DNA from: Cohnella endophytica
Lineage (GTDB): Bacteria; Bacillota; Bacilli; Paenibacillales; Paenibacillaceae
NCBI RefSeq assembly: GCF_003628305.1
Contig: NZ_RBZM01000008.1
Span: forward strand, 248,001-312,000
Length of the DNA stretch: 64,000 nucleotides
Reading direction: 5' to 3'
Shown: piece after piece, positions 25,978-34,258 of the stretch
How the letters are laid out: each line of letters opens with the position of its first letter
Numbering within the stretch: position 1 is the first letter of the stretch
The notes under the pieces: generated by a model
Told to the model about the DNA's origin: nothing
The model's input: only the letters and a program-made list of their open reading frames with translations
The model's database searches: none
Program-made: the position numbers and the translations under genes

Positions 25978-26892
25978 ATGAAAATAAACAAACTAGGCTC
26001 ATCCGAGCTATGGGTTAGCGAGATCGGGCTGGGATGCATGTCGTTGGGGACGGAAGAAAGCAAGGCGATTTCCCTCGTGCATGAAGCATTGGATCGGGGC
26101 GTTAATTTGCTCGATACCGCGGATTTGTACGATGATGGCCTGAATGAAGAGTTTGTAGGCAAGGCTATTCAGGGACGGCGCGATCGCGTCGTGTTGGCGA
26201 CGAAAGTGGGCAATCGGCGCACGCCCGGGCAAGAAGGTTGGTCTTGGGATGCTTCCAAGTCCTATATCAAGTCGGCGGTCAAGGGAAGCCTGAGCCGGCT
26301 TCGGACGGAGTATATCGACTTGTATCAGCTTCACGGAGGGACGCTTGACGATCCGATCGACGAAACGATCGAAGCCTTCGAGGAATTGAAACGGGAGGGG
26401 CATATCCGTTATTACGGCATTTCTTCCATTCGTCCGAACGTGATCCGGGAATACGTCGCGAGGTCGTCGATCGTAAGCGTCATGAATCCCTACAGCATCG
26501 TAGACCGCCGAGCGGAAGAGGAAGTGCTGCCCTTGCTTCAAGAGCATGGGATTAGCATTATCGCAAGGGGACCTTTGGCCAGCGGAGCGCTTGCGGCGAA
26601 CCGGCAACTAACCAAGCCGCATTTGAACTATGGCATAGAGGAACTAAGCGACCTTCGCGAGCGATTGCAAGCTTTGACGTCGGAACAACGAAGCTTGTCC
26701 CAACTTGCGATCCGTTATTCGCTTAGCCAACCGTCCGTTGCCGCCGTCATCCCGGGAGCCAGTTCCCGCGAGCAGCTTATGCAAAATCTAGCGGCAGCTT
26801 GCGTCCCGGAGCTAACGGTTGAGGAAGTAGAGACCATACGGAGAGCGAGTAAAGCGAATCGCTACGAGGTTCACCGAATTCGACAAAATTGA
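25978..26892 (+). CDS. Aldo/keto reductase
   Basis: A 304-residue NADPH-dependent oxidoreductase with the catalytic tetrad Asp (LDTADLYDD), Tyr (LYDDG), Lys (LATKVGN) and His (YQLHGG). The C-terminal VAAVIPGASSREQL stretch binds the cofactor. GGAGCTGAAGAACG precedes the ATG. It appears to be a single-gene unit after 125 bases of spacer. The substrate cannot be told from the sequence. Confidence 0.92.
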   Translation: MKINKLGSSELWVSEIGLGCMSLGTEESKAISLVHEALDRGVNLLDTADLYDDGLNEEFVGKAIQGRRDRVVLATKVGNRRTPGQEGWSWDASKSYIKSAVKGSLSRLRTEYIDLYQLHGGTLDDPIDETIEAFEELKREGHIRYYGISSIRPNVIREYVARSSIVSVMNPYSIVDRRAEEEVLPLLQEHGISIIARGPLASGALAANRQLTKPHLNYGIEELSDLRERLQALTSEQRSLSQLAIRYSLSQPSVAAVIPGASSREQLMQNLAAACVPELTVEEVETIRRASKANRYEVHRIRQN

Positions 26893-26918
26893 CTAGTCCG
26901 AGCGCCGATGGGTACAAT
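26889..26918 (+). promoter_or_regulatory. Promoter before the patatin gene
   Basis: TTGACT, an 18-base spacer, then TACAAT, ending 50 bases before the start codon. The -35 box overlaps the last codons of the aldo/keto reductase gene. Confidence 0.55.
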
Positions 26919-26968
26919 GGCTATACTATAGCTGTGTTGGAAGTATCCGTAAGGTAAGGAGATTAGTC

Positions 26969-27820
26969 ATGAATTCCATGGGTCTAGTATTGGAAGGCGG
27001 AGGCATGCGCGGGGTTTATACGGCCGGCGTGCTTGAGTTTTTCGCGGAGCAGGATCTTTATTTTCCTTATACAGTAGGCGTTTCTGCAGGGGCATGCATG
27101 GCGACGAGTTATCTGTCCAAGCAGAGAGGGCGGAACAAAGTCATTAATACGGACTGGGTAAAAGATCCGCGCTATATCTCATGGAGAAATTTTTGGAAAA
27201 GCGGGCAATTGTTCGGGATGGATTTTATTTTCGACGAGATCCCGAATTCCCTCGTCCCTTTCGATTATGAGACATTCGGACAAAGCCGCGAGGAGCTCGT
27301 CGTCGGAACGACGGATATCGAAACCGGGGAAACGGTGTTTTATCGGAAAAGCGAGCCGGGGTTCGACTTAGCTAAGGTGCTTCGGGCGTCGAGTTCCTTG
27401 CCTTTTATCGCGCCGATCGTCGAGTACGGGGGCAGGAAGCTGCTTGACGGGGGCATATCCGATCCGATACCGGTCCGTCAGGCGGAACAAGACGGTTACC
27501 GGCGCAACGTCGTCATCTTGACTCGTAACGACGAGTACCGCAAATCGCGGAATCGTTTTTCCTGGATCGTTCGGAGAGTTTTCGGCAAGTTTCCTAAGTT
27601 CGTAAAAATCATGCTGAGCAGGCACGAGATCTACAATGGTACGGTGGACTATGTCCGCAAGCAAGAGAAAAACGGTTCGTGTTTCGTCATCCGGCCCAAA
27701 GAGCCTTTAAAAGTAGGACGGATGGAAAAGGACCCCGTGAAGCTGGACGCGTTATACATGCAAGGCTACGAGGATGCGAAGCAGCTGTTGCCGGCCATGC
27801 TGGCTTGGGCGGAGAAGTGA
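26969..27820 (+). CDS. Patatin-like phospholipase
   Basis: A 283-residue protein with the patatin signatures: the oxyanion glycine loop EGGGMRGVYTAG, the nucleophile elbow GVSAG, and the aspartate of LLDGGISDPIPV, which together give a Ser-Asp dyad. It resembles the bacterial YjjU/RssA group of predicted acyl hydrolases. No signal peptide is seen, so it acts in the cytoplasm or at the inner face of the membrane. AAGGAG precedes the ATG. It is followed by a repeat array rather than by another gene. Confidence 0.9.
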   Translation: MNSMGLVLEGGGMRGVYTAGVLEFFAEQDLYFPYTVGVSAGACMATSYLSKQRGRNKVINTDWVKDPRYISWRNFWKSGQLFGMDFIFDEIPNSLVPFDYETFGQSREELVVGTTDIETGETVFYRKSEPGFDLAKVLRASSSLPFIAPIVEYGGRKLLDGGISDPIPVRQAEQDGYRRNVVILTRNDEYRKSRNRFSWIVRRVFGKFPKFVKIMLSRHEIYNGTVDYVRKQEKNGSCFVIRPKEPLKVGRMEKDPVKLDALYMQGYEDAKQLLPAMLAWAEK

Positions 27821-27881
27821 TTCTTTAGCGCTGGACCCCGGACCCTCCTTTTGACGCTCGCTTTCCGTGAGAATCTTACTG

Positions 27882-28125
27882 TTACGATGTTTTTCATCGC
27901 ATGGTGGTTAAAATAGGGGATTTCCCTTCAGAATTGCCCCCCTTATGATGTTTTTCATCGTAAGACGCGCGGTTTCCCACCAAAATCGAACTGTTACGAT
28001 GTTTTTCATCGCATGTTGGCCAAAATAGGGGGTTTCCCTTCAGAATCGACGCCCTTACGATGTTGTTCATCGTAAGAAGCGCGGTTTCCCACCAAAATTG
28101 TGCTCTTACGATGTTTTTCATCGTA
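27882..28125. repeat. Five-copy hairpin repeat array (two tandem 112-base units plus one part)
   Basis: A 20-base palindromic motif, TTACGATG-T5-CATCGTAA or a variant, starts at 27882, 27943, 27994, 28055 and 28106. The spacings are 61, 51, 61 and 51, so the real period is 112 bases. The segments between hairpins share TTTCCC and CAGAAT/CAAAAT blocks, so the 61- and 51-base monomers are themselves related. Sequence variation is mostly compensated inside the stems. It looks like a dispersed intergenic repeat family rather than a gene. Confidence 0.85.
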
Positions 28126-28219
28126 TGAGGAGCGATTGCGAAGGAATTTCGTGCAGTTAAGATCACGGTTACGCGAATAGGATGCTCGGTCCGCATTTTA
28201 AACTTACTCGACAAATCGG

Positions 28220-28245
28220 CACTCCTCTTAAGGGAGTGTTTTTTT
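28220..28245 (+). terminator. Terminator hairpin downstream of the repeat array
   Basis: CACTCCT (28220-28226) pairs with AGGGAGTG (28231-28238), followed by eight T. It would end transcripts coming through the repeat array from the patatin gene. From 28246 to 28447 no gene or clear signal was seen. Confidence 0.75.
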
Positions 28246-28447
28246 ACGTCTGGACGCTTAGTGATAAAAAGCATTGAACTCGACCAGGAGCAAACGAAGA
28301 CGGCGCTCCATACATAGGCGAACAAAGGTATAGGCTTGGAAACAGCCAGGCAGTTCGAGCGTTGGAACATACGATCATCGTCGGGGATGTTAAAATTATT
28401 GCATCCCATTCGCCGGAGAAGGGCCGCGAAATGGACAAATAGCCTTC

Positions 28448-28486
28448 CATCTTAATTGACAATGATAATCATTATCAATTAAGATG
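28448..28486. promoter_or_regulatory. Fur box inside a 39-base palindrome
   Basis: The core at 28458-28476 differs from the classical 19-base Fur consensus GATAATGATAATCATTATC at one position (C for T in position 3). The palindrome continues outwards to 39 bases with that one central-arm mismatch. It lies about 50 bases upstream of the small gene at 28539, so iron repression of that gene is likely. Confidence 0.85.
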
Positions 28487-28538
28487 AGGAAGAAATCAGA
28501 ACTATTCTCATCCGACAGGACATAGGAGGTTCGTGTGA

Positions 28539-28724
28539 ATGGGCTTATTATATACGATCTATCAATCCGTACAGGAAAGCAGGGAGTTGGAGGAAGAGGC
28601 GGATCTTCTGGACGATCCATTAGCTTCGGAATATCCGGAGTCTTTGCTCACTTTGTTGAATCGGCCTATCGGGGGGCATAGGCGCGAAGGGGCGTCGAAC
28701 GAGGAGCCTTCCGCGGAATCGTAG
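28539..28724 (+). CDS. Small acidic protein behind a Fur box, unknown function
   Basis: A 61-residue protein with a short hydrophobic start (MGLLYTIYQSV), an acidic helix rich in Glu, Asp and Leu (ESRELEEEADLLDDP) and a polar tail. I do not recognise a family. An AGGAGG ribosome-binding site lies 10 bases before the ATG, and a near-perfect Fur box lies about 50 bases upstream. These make it a credible iron-starvation gene. Iron-sparing regulators and small chaperones (FbpA-C type) can look like this, but there is no visible homology. Confidence 0.7.
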   Translation: MGLLYTIYQSVQESRELEEEADLLDDPLASEYPESLLTLLNRPIGGHRREGASNEEPSAES

Positions 28725-28787
28725 AGAGTATGCCGAACGATGCTTGCATACTCCTCGCGTTTCCACTCTTAAACATGTTCCGATAGA

Positions 28788-29411
28788 CTAAATTCGTTTC
28801 CCGAACAAATATTTCTCCGTCAAAATCGACAGCACTTGAATGCCGACTTCATTTTGCCCGCCTTCGGGGATAATGAGGTCCGCGTATTTTTTGGATGGCT
28901 CGATGAATGCTTCGTGCATAGGCTTAACGGTTTTCATGTACTGGTCGTGAACCGATTGAATCGTCCGTCCGCGTTCCTCGATGTCCCGAAGTACCCGTCG
29001 CAATATGCGTACGTCGGGATCGGTATCGACGAACACTTTAATGTCGAGCATTTCCCGGAGATTCTCGTCCGATAAGACGTGCAGGCCTTCGATGATGACG
29101 ATGTTGTATGGCCTGAGTTCAACGGTCTCCGAGGGCGAGCGGGAATCCGTAGTGAAGTCGTACACCGGAGCCAATGCGGTTTGTCCCGCTTTCAGCAATT
29201 TTAAGTGCGTAACCAACAATTCGTTGTCGAAGACGAGAGGATGATCGTAATTAATCGCCCTTCGATCTGCCGCGGAGAGATGGGAATGGTCTTTGTAATA
29301 ATTATCTTGGGAGATAAAAGTAACTTTATCCGACCCAAGGCGGTCGATGACGGAACGGGCTACGGTTGTTTTACCTGAGCCGGTTCCTCCCGCGATTCCA
29401 ATAATGAGCAT
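28788..29411 (-). CDS. udk: Uridine kinase
   Basis: A 207-residue P-loop kinase of pyrimidine salvage, phosphorylating uridine and cytidine with ATP or GTP. The P-loop is GGTGSGKTT, followed by the uridine-site residues DNYYKD, YDHPLVFD, PVYDF and VIIEGLH. The ATG at 29411 fits the family start (MLIIGIAGGTGSGKTT). A GGAGGA element lies 13 bases upstream, a rather long spacing. An upstream extension in the same frame has no better signal. It is monocistronic. Confidence 0.95.
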   Translation of the reverse strand: MLIIGIAGGTGSGKTTVARSVIDRLGSDKVTFISQDNYYKDHSHLSAADRRAINYDHPLVFDNELLVTHLKLLKAGQTALAPVYDFTTDSRSPSETVELRPYNIVIIEGLHVLSDENLREMLDIKVFVDTDPDVRILRRVLRDIEERGRTIQSVHDQYMKTVKPMHEAFIEPSKKYADLIIPEGGQNEVGIQVLSILTEKYLFGKRI

Positions 29412-29621
29412 GGTCGTTCGATGTTCCTCCCTAGGCGTGCTTGCCGATCTAATCACCGTATTGTAGCACAGCAAGTCCGCGATTTCACGTTGCCGATCCG
29501 CTCCTGCGACAAGGTGTTTCAGGGAAATATGCCTTATTATGAGAAATCTATCAGGTTATGATCCGACTTGTTACGATAAACGAAGAGCCAAATCCGCATG
29601 AACCCGTGCCCCACAACGAGA

Positions 29622-29648
29622 AGAAGACCGTCCTGGGGACGGTCTTCT
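29622..29648. terminator. Strong 12-base-pair hairpin between udk and 29924
   Basis: A perfect 12-base stem (29622-29633 with 29637-29648) has a 3-base loop. It stands 2 bases after the stop of a possible 38-codon minus-strand frame. The T-rich flank is modest on the plus side and weak on the minus side, so orientation is uncertain. Confidence 0.6.
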
Positions 29649-29650
29649 TT

Positions 29651-29767
29651 CTACCCGAAAGGCGCTTGGTCATTTCTTAACCGTATCCCGCGCCTCCAGC
29701 CGGAAGTCGTTACTGGCTGGATCGGGTAAGGGATACGTTCAACATGTGACTCTGAATGTTGACGCAC
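29651..29767 (-). CDS. Possible 38-residue peptide or structured small RNA
   Basis: On the minus strand a perfect AAAGGAGGTG ribosome-binding sequence lies at about 29765-29774. A GTG inside it opens a 38-codon frame starting MRQHSESHVERIPYP and ending right before a strong hairpin. An alternative frame uses ATT, 7 bases after the same SD. The segment is also highly structured: 29682-29689 pairs with 29730-29737, and 29695-29701 with 29715-29721. It may therefore be a regulatory RNA or leader. This is the only content I see between 29412 and 29923. Confidence 0.35.
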   Translation of the reverse strand: MRQHSESHVERIPYPIQPVTTSGWRRGIRLRNDQAPFG

Positions 29768-29923
29768 CTCCTTTCCTATAGGGTTATCTTATCAAACCTG
29801 AATCTAGAAGTCTAGTTAAAATTCTGAATTGTCAGATAATAAACTTTTCCAACCGTCTAACAAGAGCCCGAAAGGTTGTTTTCCGCGCTAGGAGTTTAAT
29901 AGATAGCATGGAGGTGGCGAACG

Positions 29924-30163
29924 ATGGGAACAGACCAACGGCTAAGGAAACCGTTCAAGGAAAAACCGCCGATACCGCAAAGCAACGACCGGGACCACCC
30001 CGAGCAGTACCCGACGGAGAACGAAAGCTTATTCGATCGCTGGGAGAGCGAGAGGAACGTGGACGCGATTCCTGTCGAAGAGTTGAACCTGTCCGCGCAA
30101 GACGAGAAACAGCCGACCAAAACCAAAAGCTCGTCATCCAGCGAGAAGAAGTACAAGCCCTGA
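29924..30163 (+). CDS. Small hydrophilic protein, unknown
   Basis: A 79-residue, highly charged and probably disordered protein: an N-terminal Lys/Pro-rich part, an acidic middle (ENESLFDRWESERN), and a Ser/Lys-rich tail. No membrane segment and no cysteine. It has a very good ribosome-binding site (GGAGGTGG, 6 bases before the ATG) and lies 12 bases before the yteA gene, so the two are probably an operon. YteA is linked to sporulation, so a spore-related role is possible but not shown. Confidence 0.65.
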   Translation: MGTDQRLRKPFKEKPPIPQSNDRDHPEQYPTENESLFDRWESERNVDAIPVEELNLSAQDEKQPTKTKSSSSSEKKYKP

Positions 30164-30175
30164 GGAGGGATGAAA

Positions 30176-30691
30176 ATGAAGCTCTTAAACGAAGATCGGT
30201 TAGCCAAGCTGCAAGGTAGGCTCGTGGAAGAGAAACGGGAAATCGAACGGCATTTCGACCTGGAGGAAAAAGAAAACGCGTTGTCCGGGGCTACGGGGGA
30301 ATTGTCTTCTTACGACAACCATCCCGCGGATCTGGGGACGGAAACGTTCGAACGCGAACGGGACCAAGCGGTCGACGACGCGTTCGGCGAGCGGTTAGAT
30401 GAAATCGAAGGAGCGCTGGATCGGATGGCTAAAGGAACGTACGGCCGATGCGTAGTATGCGGAGAACAAATTCCATACGAACGTCTCGAAGCCATTCCAT
30501 CCGCTCCGACTTGCTTGAAGGATACTCCGCAAGTAGGAGATCCGGCGGGGCGTCCCGTAGAGGAACAGACGATGCAGCAGACCGTGGATAAGTTCGACGA
30601 CGCGGGTTCCTGGGAATCCGTCGAGCGGTACGGAAGCTCCGATTCTCCGGTCGAAAGCAATCAGCCTGACGTAGACGCTCGCGCGCTGTAG
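30176..30691 (+). CDS. yteA: YteA family TraR/DksA-type protein
   Basis: A 171-residue protein with a coiled-coil N-terminus, the segment SSYDNHPADLGTE, and a C-terminal DksA/TraR-like zinc finger (GRCVVCGEQIPYERLEAIP). The second half of the finger reads CLKD, so the fourth zinc cysteine is missing, as in related YteA proteins. The family is found in spore formers and is annotated as sporulation-associated. ATG 30176 has AGGAGG seven bases upstream; ATG 30170 sits too close to it. A terminator follows at 30714. Confidence 0.85.
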   Translation: MKLLNEDRLAKLQGRLVEEKREIERHFDLEEKENALSGATGELSSYDNHPADLGTETFERERDQAVDDAFGERLDEIEGALDRMAKGTYGRCVVCGEQIPYERLEAIPSAPTCLKDTPQVGDPAGRPVEEQTMQQTVDKFDDAGSWESVERYGSSDSPVESNQPDVDARAL

Positions 30692-30713
30692 ACCGTGCTT
30701 TCGAATGAACATA

Positions 30714-30760
30714 CGCTATTCGAATTGATCTGAAGCGGATCGGTTCGGTAGCGTCTTTTT
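30714..30760 (+). terminator. Terminator after yteA
   Basis: A long stem (30714-30730 with 30738-30753, a few G-U pairs) is followed by TCTTTTT. Confidence 0.8.
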
Positions 30761-30866
30761 CATGCAAACAAGCCAAGAATGAGGTACATAATTTATATTC
30801 GCCTCATGGGGAAGAGACTGGAAGTTCGATACAATTATAGGCATTCGCACGAGGAGGTCTATCCCC

Positions 30867-33725
30867 ATGATCCGGAAGCTGTCGCGGCTTATCGTAGCCG
30901 TTCTGTTATTCACCTCTATAAGCACGTTGGCACCCATTCCAGGCAGATCTGCTTCCGCGGCAGATGCCCCACCGAAATGGCAGCTCGTCCAGACGAAATA
31001 TGAAACCGCGGACACGTTCGTCGCCGCTTACTCCGTCAAGGACTTCGGGGCGACAGGCGACGGCGTCACGGACGTCACCGCCGTTTTCCAAGAGCTGCTC
31101 GATTCGCTCGGTCGCCTCGGAGGAGGGACATTGTTCGTGCCGGAAGGCAAATACGTTATCAAAGGCACGCTCGAAATTCCGAAAGGAGTTACTTTGCGCG
31201 GGGAATGGAGCAAACCCGTCAGAGGGCAGCCGATTCAAGGAACGATTCTGATGGCTTACTCCGGTCGCGGGGACGAGGAAGCGACGCCTTTCATCCGAAT
31301 GGTGACGTCCGGAGCCGTTCGGGACCTGTCGATCTGGTACCCGGAGCAACTCCCCGACAGCATAACGCCCTACCCGCCCGCCATCGAATTCGGCAAGCCG
31401 AATTACTTTGGCAACGAATTTAACAATGCCAAGAACGTTACGTTCGTAAATGCGTATTCCGGCCTCGTTTTCTCCCGAAAGAACGGCGGAACGGGTCCTA
31501 CGCTGAACGGCATCTACGGCACGCCGCTGTCGCGCGGAGTGGAGATCGACAACATCGTCGACGTCGGTCGCATCGAATGGATCGACTTCTCGCCGGACTA
31601 CTGGTCCGGCTCCGGCTTGCCGAACGCTCCCGCGAAGGGGAGCGCTTTCGAGCAATGGATTCGCGACAATGGGACCGGCATCGTCATGAGGAGAAACGAT
31701 TGGTCGTACACCGGATACATTACGGTCGACGGATACAACAAAGGCTTCCATCTCGCGCCGTCCATTACGAGCGAGGGGGCCGCTCCAAACGGCCACAACT
31801 ACGAGCTGACTTTTACGCGGAATCGGACGGCGATCGACTTCGAAGTCGCGGCGGACGTCGGCGTCATGTTCACGAACGTTCATATTCGGGACGGCGAGAC
31901 CGGCATCTCCGTCGGACCGTCCGCGAACGGCGTTATCCAATTAAGCGGCATCGACGTGGACGCCGATACCGCCTTGCAGGTGAACGCGGCGTCGAAAGCC
32001 AAAGTGCTGCTTCGGCAGAGTAAGATCGAACGCGGAGAAGTGGCGATCTCAGGCGGAACGTTCATGCCGTCCGATTCGGACTTTGATAACGCCGCGCCGC
32101 AAATTCGGCTGTTGGACAACGCGCGCGGCATCGTGACCGGTAACCGCTTCAAGGAGAAGGCGGACATCGAGAACGCGTCCAAGTTTCTGACGACGATCGA
32201 TCACGAACCCGTAGGGATGGCGAAGTTGCCGACGTTCCCGACGATCGCGGCCGAGACGCATAAGCCCGCCCGAATGGCGCTATACGTCGTAACAGATGCC
32301 CCTTTCGGCGCGAAGAACGATGGGACGACCGACAATACGTCAGCCATCCAGAAGGCGCTCGACCGAGCTGCGTCGGACGGGGGAGGCGTCGTGTTCCTAC
32401 CTCCAGGCAAGTACAAGGTCGCAGGGCACTTGACCGTACCAACCGGCGTCGAACTGAAGGGCTCCGTCGACAACAGCACCGTGCCGACCGGTCCGGGAAG
32501 CATACTCGAAGCTTACGCCGATCGAGGCAATCCTAACGGCGAGCCTTTCGTGAAGTTGTCCGAAGGAAGCGGCTTGCGCGGCATTACTTTCAATTACCCC
32601 GAGCAGCTTGCGACGCAATTACCGAACGTCGCCGCTTACCCGTACGCGATCAGAGCGACGGGCAAGGACGTCTATATCGTGAACGTAGGCCTGAGGGCCG
32701 TGTATAGCGGGATCGATTTATATACGAACAAGACCGACGGCCACTTCGTCGACTTCGTGACCGGCCACGTGTTCAAGACCGGCATACGGGTCGGCGGAGG
32801 AACCGAAGGCGGGCTGATCAGCAACTTGCAATTCAACCAGCTCGTCTACGCCGCGGGCAGGGAATCCAAGTTCGGCACTTGGCCGAACTCGCCGGCGGGA
32901 GATAGCAAAGCCGTGTACGATTACGGCTTTAACAACCTTGCGTTTATGATTCTCGGAGACGTGAAAGACGAGACGCTGTACAACAACTTCCACTATGGTT
33001 CCGCCAAAGGGCTCGTGCTGACCGCCGAGAACGGCCGCGGCCCGACCGGCGTCAGCGTCGGCCTCGGCGTCGACGGCTCGCGGAAAAGCATCCTGCTCGA
33101 AGCGACGGGCGAGGAAGGCTTCGATTTTGTGGACACGCAGATCGTATCGATCGGGGGCGGCGAGGACACGCGCTATGTGGAAGCGAGTCCGGCGTTCGCC
33201 GGTGAAGTCCGGCTTTTCGGCGCGGACTTCTGGGGAAACCCCGGAACGGGCATCCTTCTGGACGGCGGAACGGTAAGCTTGCAACTGGCGAACTTTGCCA
33301 ACCCCGGCGAATACGGCTTCGCCAAGCTGACGAACGCCAGCCGTCTTCGTCTGGACAGTTCCGTCGTCTCGTCCGCGCGATCGCTGCTGAACGTCGGCGG
33401 CGAATCCCGGCTGTTCGCCCGGTCGTCGATCATCGACGCGGGCAGCGCGTACTTGAAGAAGATGGGGGAATGGCGGAACAATCAGAGCAATCTCGCTTTC
33501 GCCAAACCGCCTGGCGGCGAGACCGTTTCGCCGTCTCCGGGGCCGAGCGCCGCCCAAGCGTCACCGCCGCCATCGACGATTGTCGCAGACCCGGCCGTCA
33601 GTAGCCACGGGAATTCGGACCGCGCGTTATGGCTAGTCGCAGGAGGAATCGTCCTGCTGCTGGCTGCCGGAGCGTTAGCGGTATACGTCTATCGCCGGAA
33701 ATCCCGATCGACGCCGTCTTCCTAA
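30867..33725 (+). CDS. Secreted, membrane-anchored double beta-helix protein (pectate-lyase-3/GH55-like)
   Basis: A 952-residue surface protein. A signal peptide ends near residue 33 (ASAADAPP). Two homologous parallel beta-helix domains each open with the same signature: VKDFGATGDGVTDVTAVFQ at about residue 58 and APFGAKNDGTTDNTSAIQ at about 480. Each then has GGGTLFVPEGKY or GGGVVFLPPGKY. Pectate-lyase-3 and GH55 glucanases have this form, and a double helix is typical of GH55. A Pro/Ser linker, one membrane helix (WLVAGGIVLLLAAGALAVYVY) and a positive tail anchor it to the membrane. SD GAGGAGGT. The substrate is unknown. The two-component system, sugar importer and GH5 downstream suggest a polysaccharide. 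Confidence 0.8.
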   Translation: MIRKLSRLIVAVLLFTSISTLAPIPGRSASAADAPPKWQLVQTKYETADTFVAAYSVKDFGATGDGVTDVTAVFQELLDSLGRLGGGTLFVPEGKYVIKGTLEIPKGVTLRGEWSKPVRGQPIQGTILMAYSGRGDEEATPFIRMVTSGAVRDLSIWYPEQLPDSITPYPPAIEFGKPNYFGNEFNNAKNVTFVNAYSGLVFSRKNGGTGPTLNGIYGTPLSRGVEIDNIVDVGRIEWIDFSPDYWSGSGLPNAPAKGSAFEQWIRDNGTGIVMRRNDWSYTGYITVDGYNKGFHLAPSITSEGAAPNGHNYELTFTRNRTAIDFEVAADVGVMFTNVHIRDGETGISVGPSANGVIQLSGIDVDADTALQVNAASKAKVLLRQSKIERGEVAISGGTFMPSDSDFDNAAPQIRLLDNARGIVTGNRFKEKADIENASKFLTTIDHEPVGMAKLPTFPTIAAETHKPARMALYVVTDAPFGAKNDGTTDNTSAIQKALDRAASDGGGVVFLPPGKYKVAGHLTVPTGVELKGSVDNSTVPTGPGSILEAYADRGNPNGEPFVKLSEGSGLRGITFNYPEQLATQLPNVAAYPYAIRATGKDVYIVNVGLRAVYSGIDLYTNKTDGHFVDFVTGHVFKTGIRVGGGTEGGLISNLQFNQLVYAAGRESKFGTWPNSPAGDSKAVYDYGFNNLAFMILGDVKDETLYNNFHYGSAKGLVLTAENGRGPTGVSVGLGVDGSRKSILLEATGEEGFDFVDTQIVSIGGGEDTRYVEASPAFAGEVRLFGADFWGNPGTGILLDGGTVSLQLANFANPGEYGFAKLTNASRLRLDSSVVSSARSLLNVGGESRLFARSSIIDAGSAYLKKMGEWRNNQSNLAFAKPPGGETVSPSPGPSAAQASPPPSTIVADPAVSSHGNSDRALWLVAGGIVLLLAAGALAVYVYRRKSRSTPSS

Positions 33726-33749
33726 GCCTCCAAAACCAGACTTATTCCT

Positions 33750-33815
33750 GCATCCGCTTTTCCCGCTTGTTGCGCAGCTTGACACGACAACAACCCGGAA
33801 TGGCGGATGCTTTTT
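33750..33815 (+). terminator. Terminator after the beta-helix gene
   Basis: GCATCCGC (33750-33757) pairs with GCGGATGC (33803-33810), followed by T5. The loop is long (45 bases). Confidence 0.6.
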
Positions 33816-33933
33816 CGTTTCAACGGGGCAAGCGACATCGAGAGGCAATCGGCTTCTCATTATTCGAAGAGGGAGGGATGAACGCCCACGCTACCGTAAC
33901 GAGGAAGGATCAAATCAGAGGAGGAATCGTAGC

Positions 33934-34014
33934 GTTCGTTATTTGAAGTTGAATTTCACGGCCAATACGGGCGCGAACGGCGGCCAAGTGTCGGAGTTCG
34001 AGGTATACGGATAA
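33934..34014 (+). pseudogene. Relic of a discoidin-type carbohydrate-binding domain
   Basis: In one frame the segment reads VRYLKLNFTANTGANGG and then QVSEFEVYG, followed by a stop. This is the very typical last strand and end of an F5/F8-type C (discoidin) domain of secreted glycosidases. No open frame with a start precedes it, and the upstream bases do not look like the rest of the domain. It is therefore the remaining tail of a deleted gene. It still has its own terminator at 34038. Confidence 0.7.
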
Positions 34015-34037
34015 CCGCTTCTTCATGTCGAAAAACT

Positions 34038-34072
34038 CGCTCCGGACGATAAATACCCGGAGCGGGTTTTTC
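34038..34072 (+). terminator. Terminator after the discoidin relic
   Basis: CGCTCCGG (34038-34045) pairs with CCGGAGCG (34057-34064), followed by a T run. Confidence 0.8.
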
Positions 34073-34258
34073 GGTTTTGATTTTGTTTGTCTGCCGACGA
34101 TTCCCAGTGCCCGATTGCGAGATCAATATTGTACAATAACCGTAGATCAATCTATTGCAATGAACGGCCGCGGCGTCGGATGTATGATAGAAATATTCGA
34201 AAGCGGTTACATCCGAGCCGGGAGCGCCGACCTATCGACGAGAGAGGAACGGTTATAG

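Noticed and set aside
27882..28125. CRISPR array
   Set aside because: Repeats are palindromic and short, the spacers are themselves repeated at 112 bases, and no cas genes are present.
27894..28409. Minus-strand open frame of 171 codons with a nearby Fur box
   Set aside because: Most of it is the translated hairpin repeat array, it has no ribosome-binding site, and its periodic peptide motif follows the DNA repeat.
33629..33946. Open frame of 105 codons overlapping the end of the beta-helix gene
   Set aside because: Overlaps a real gene, a terminator and the discoidin relic in another frame.
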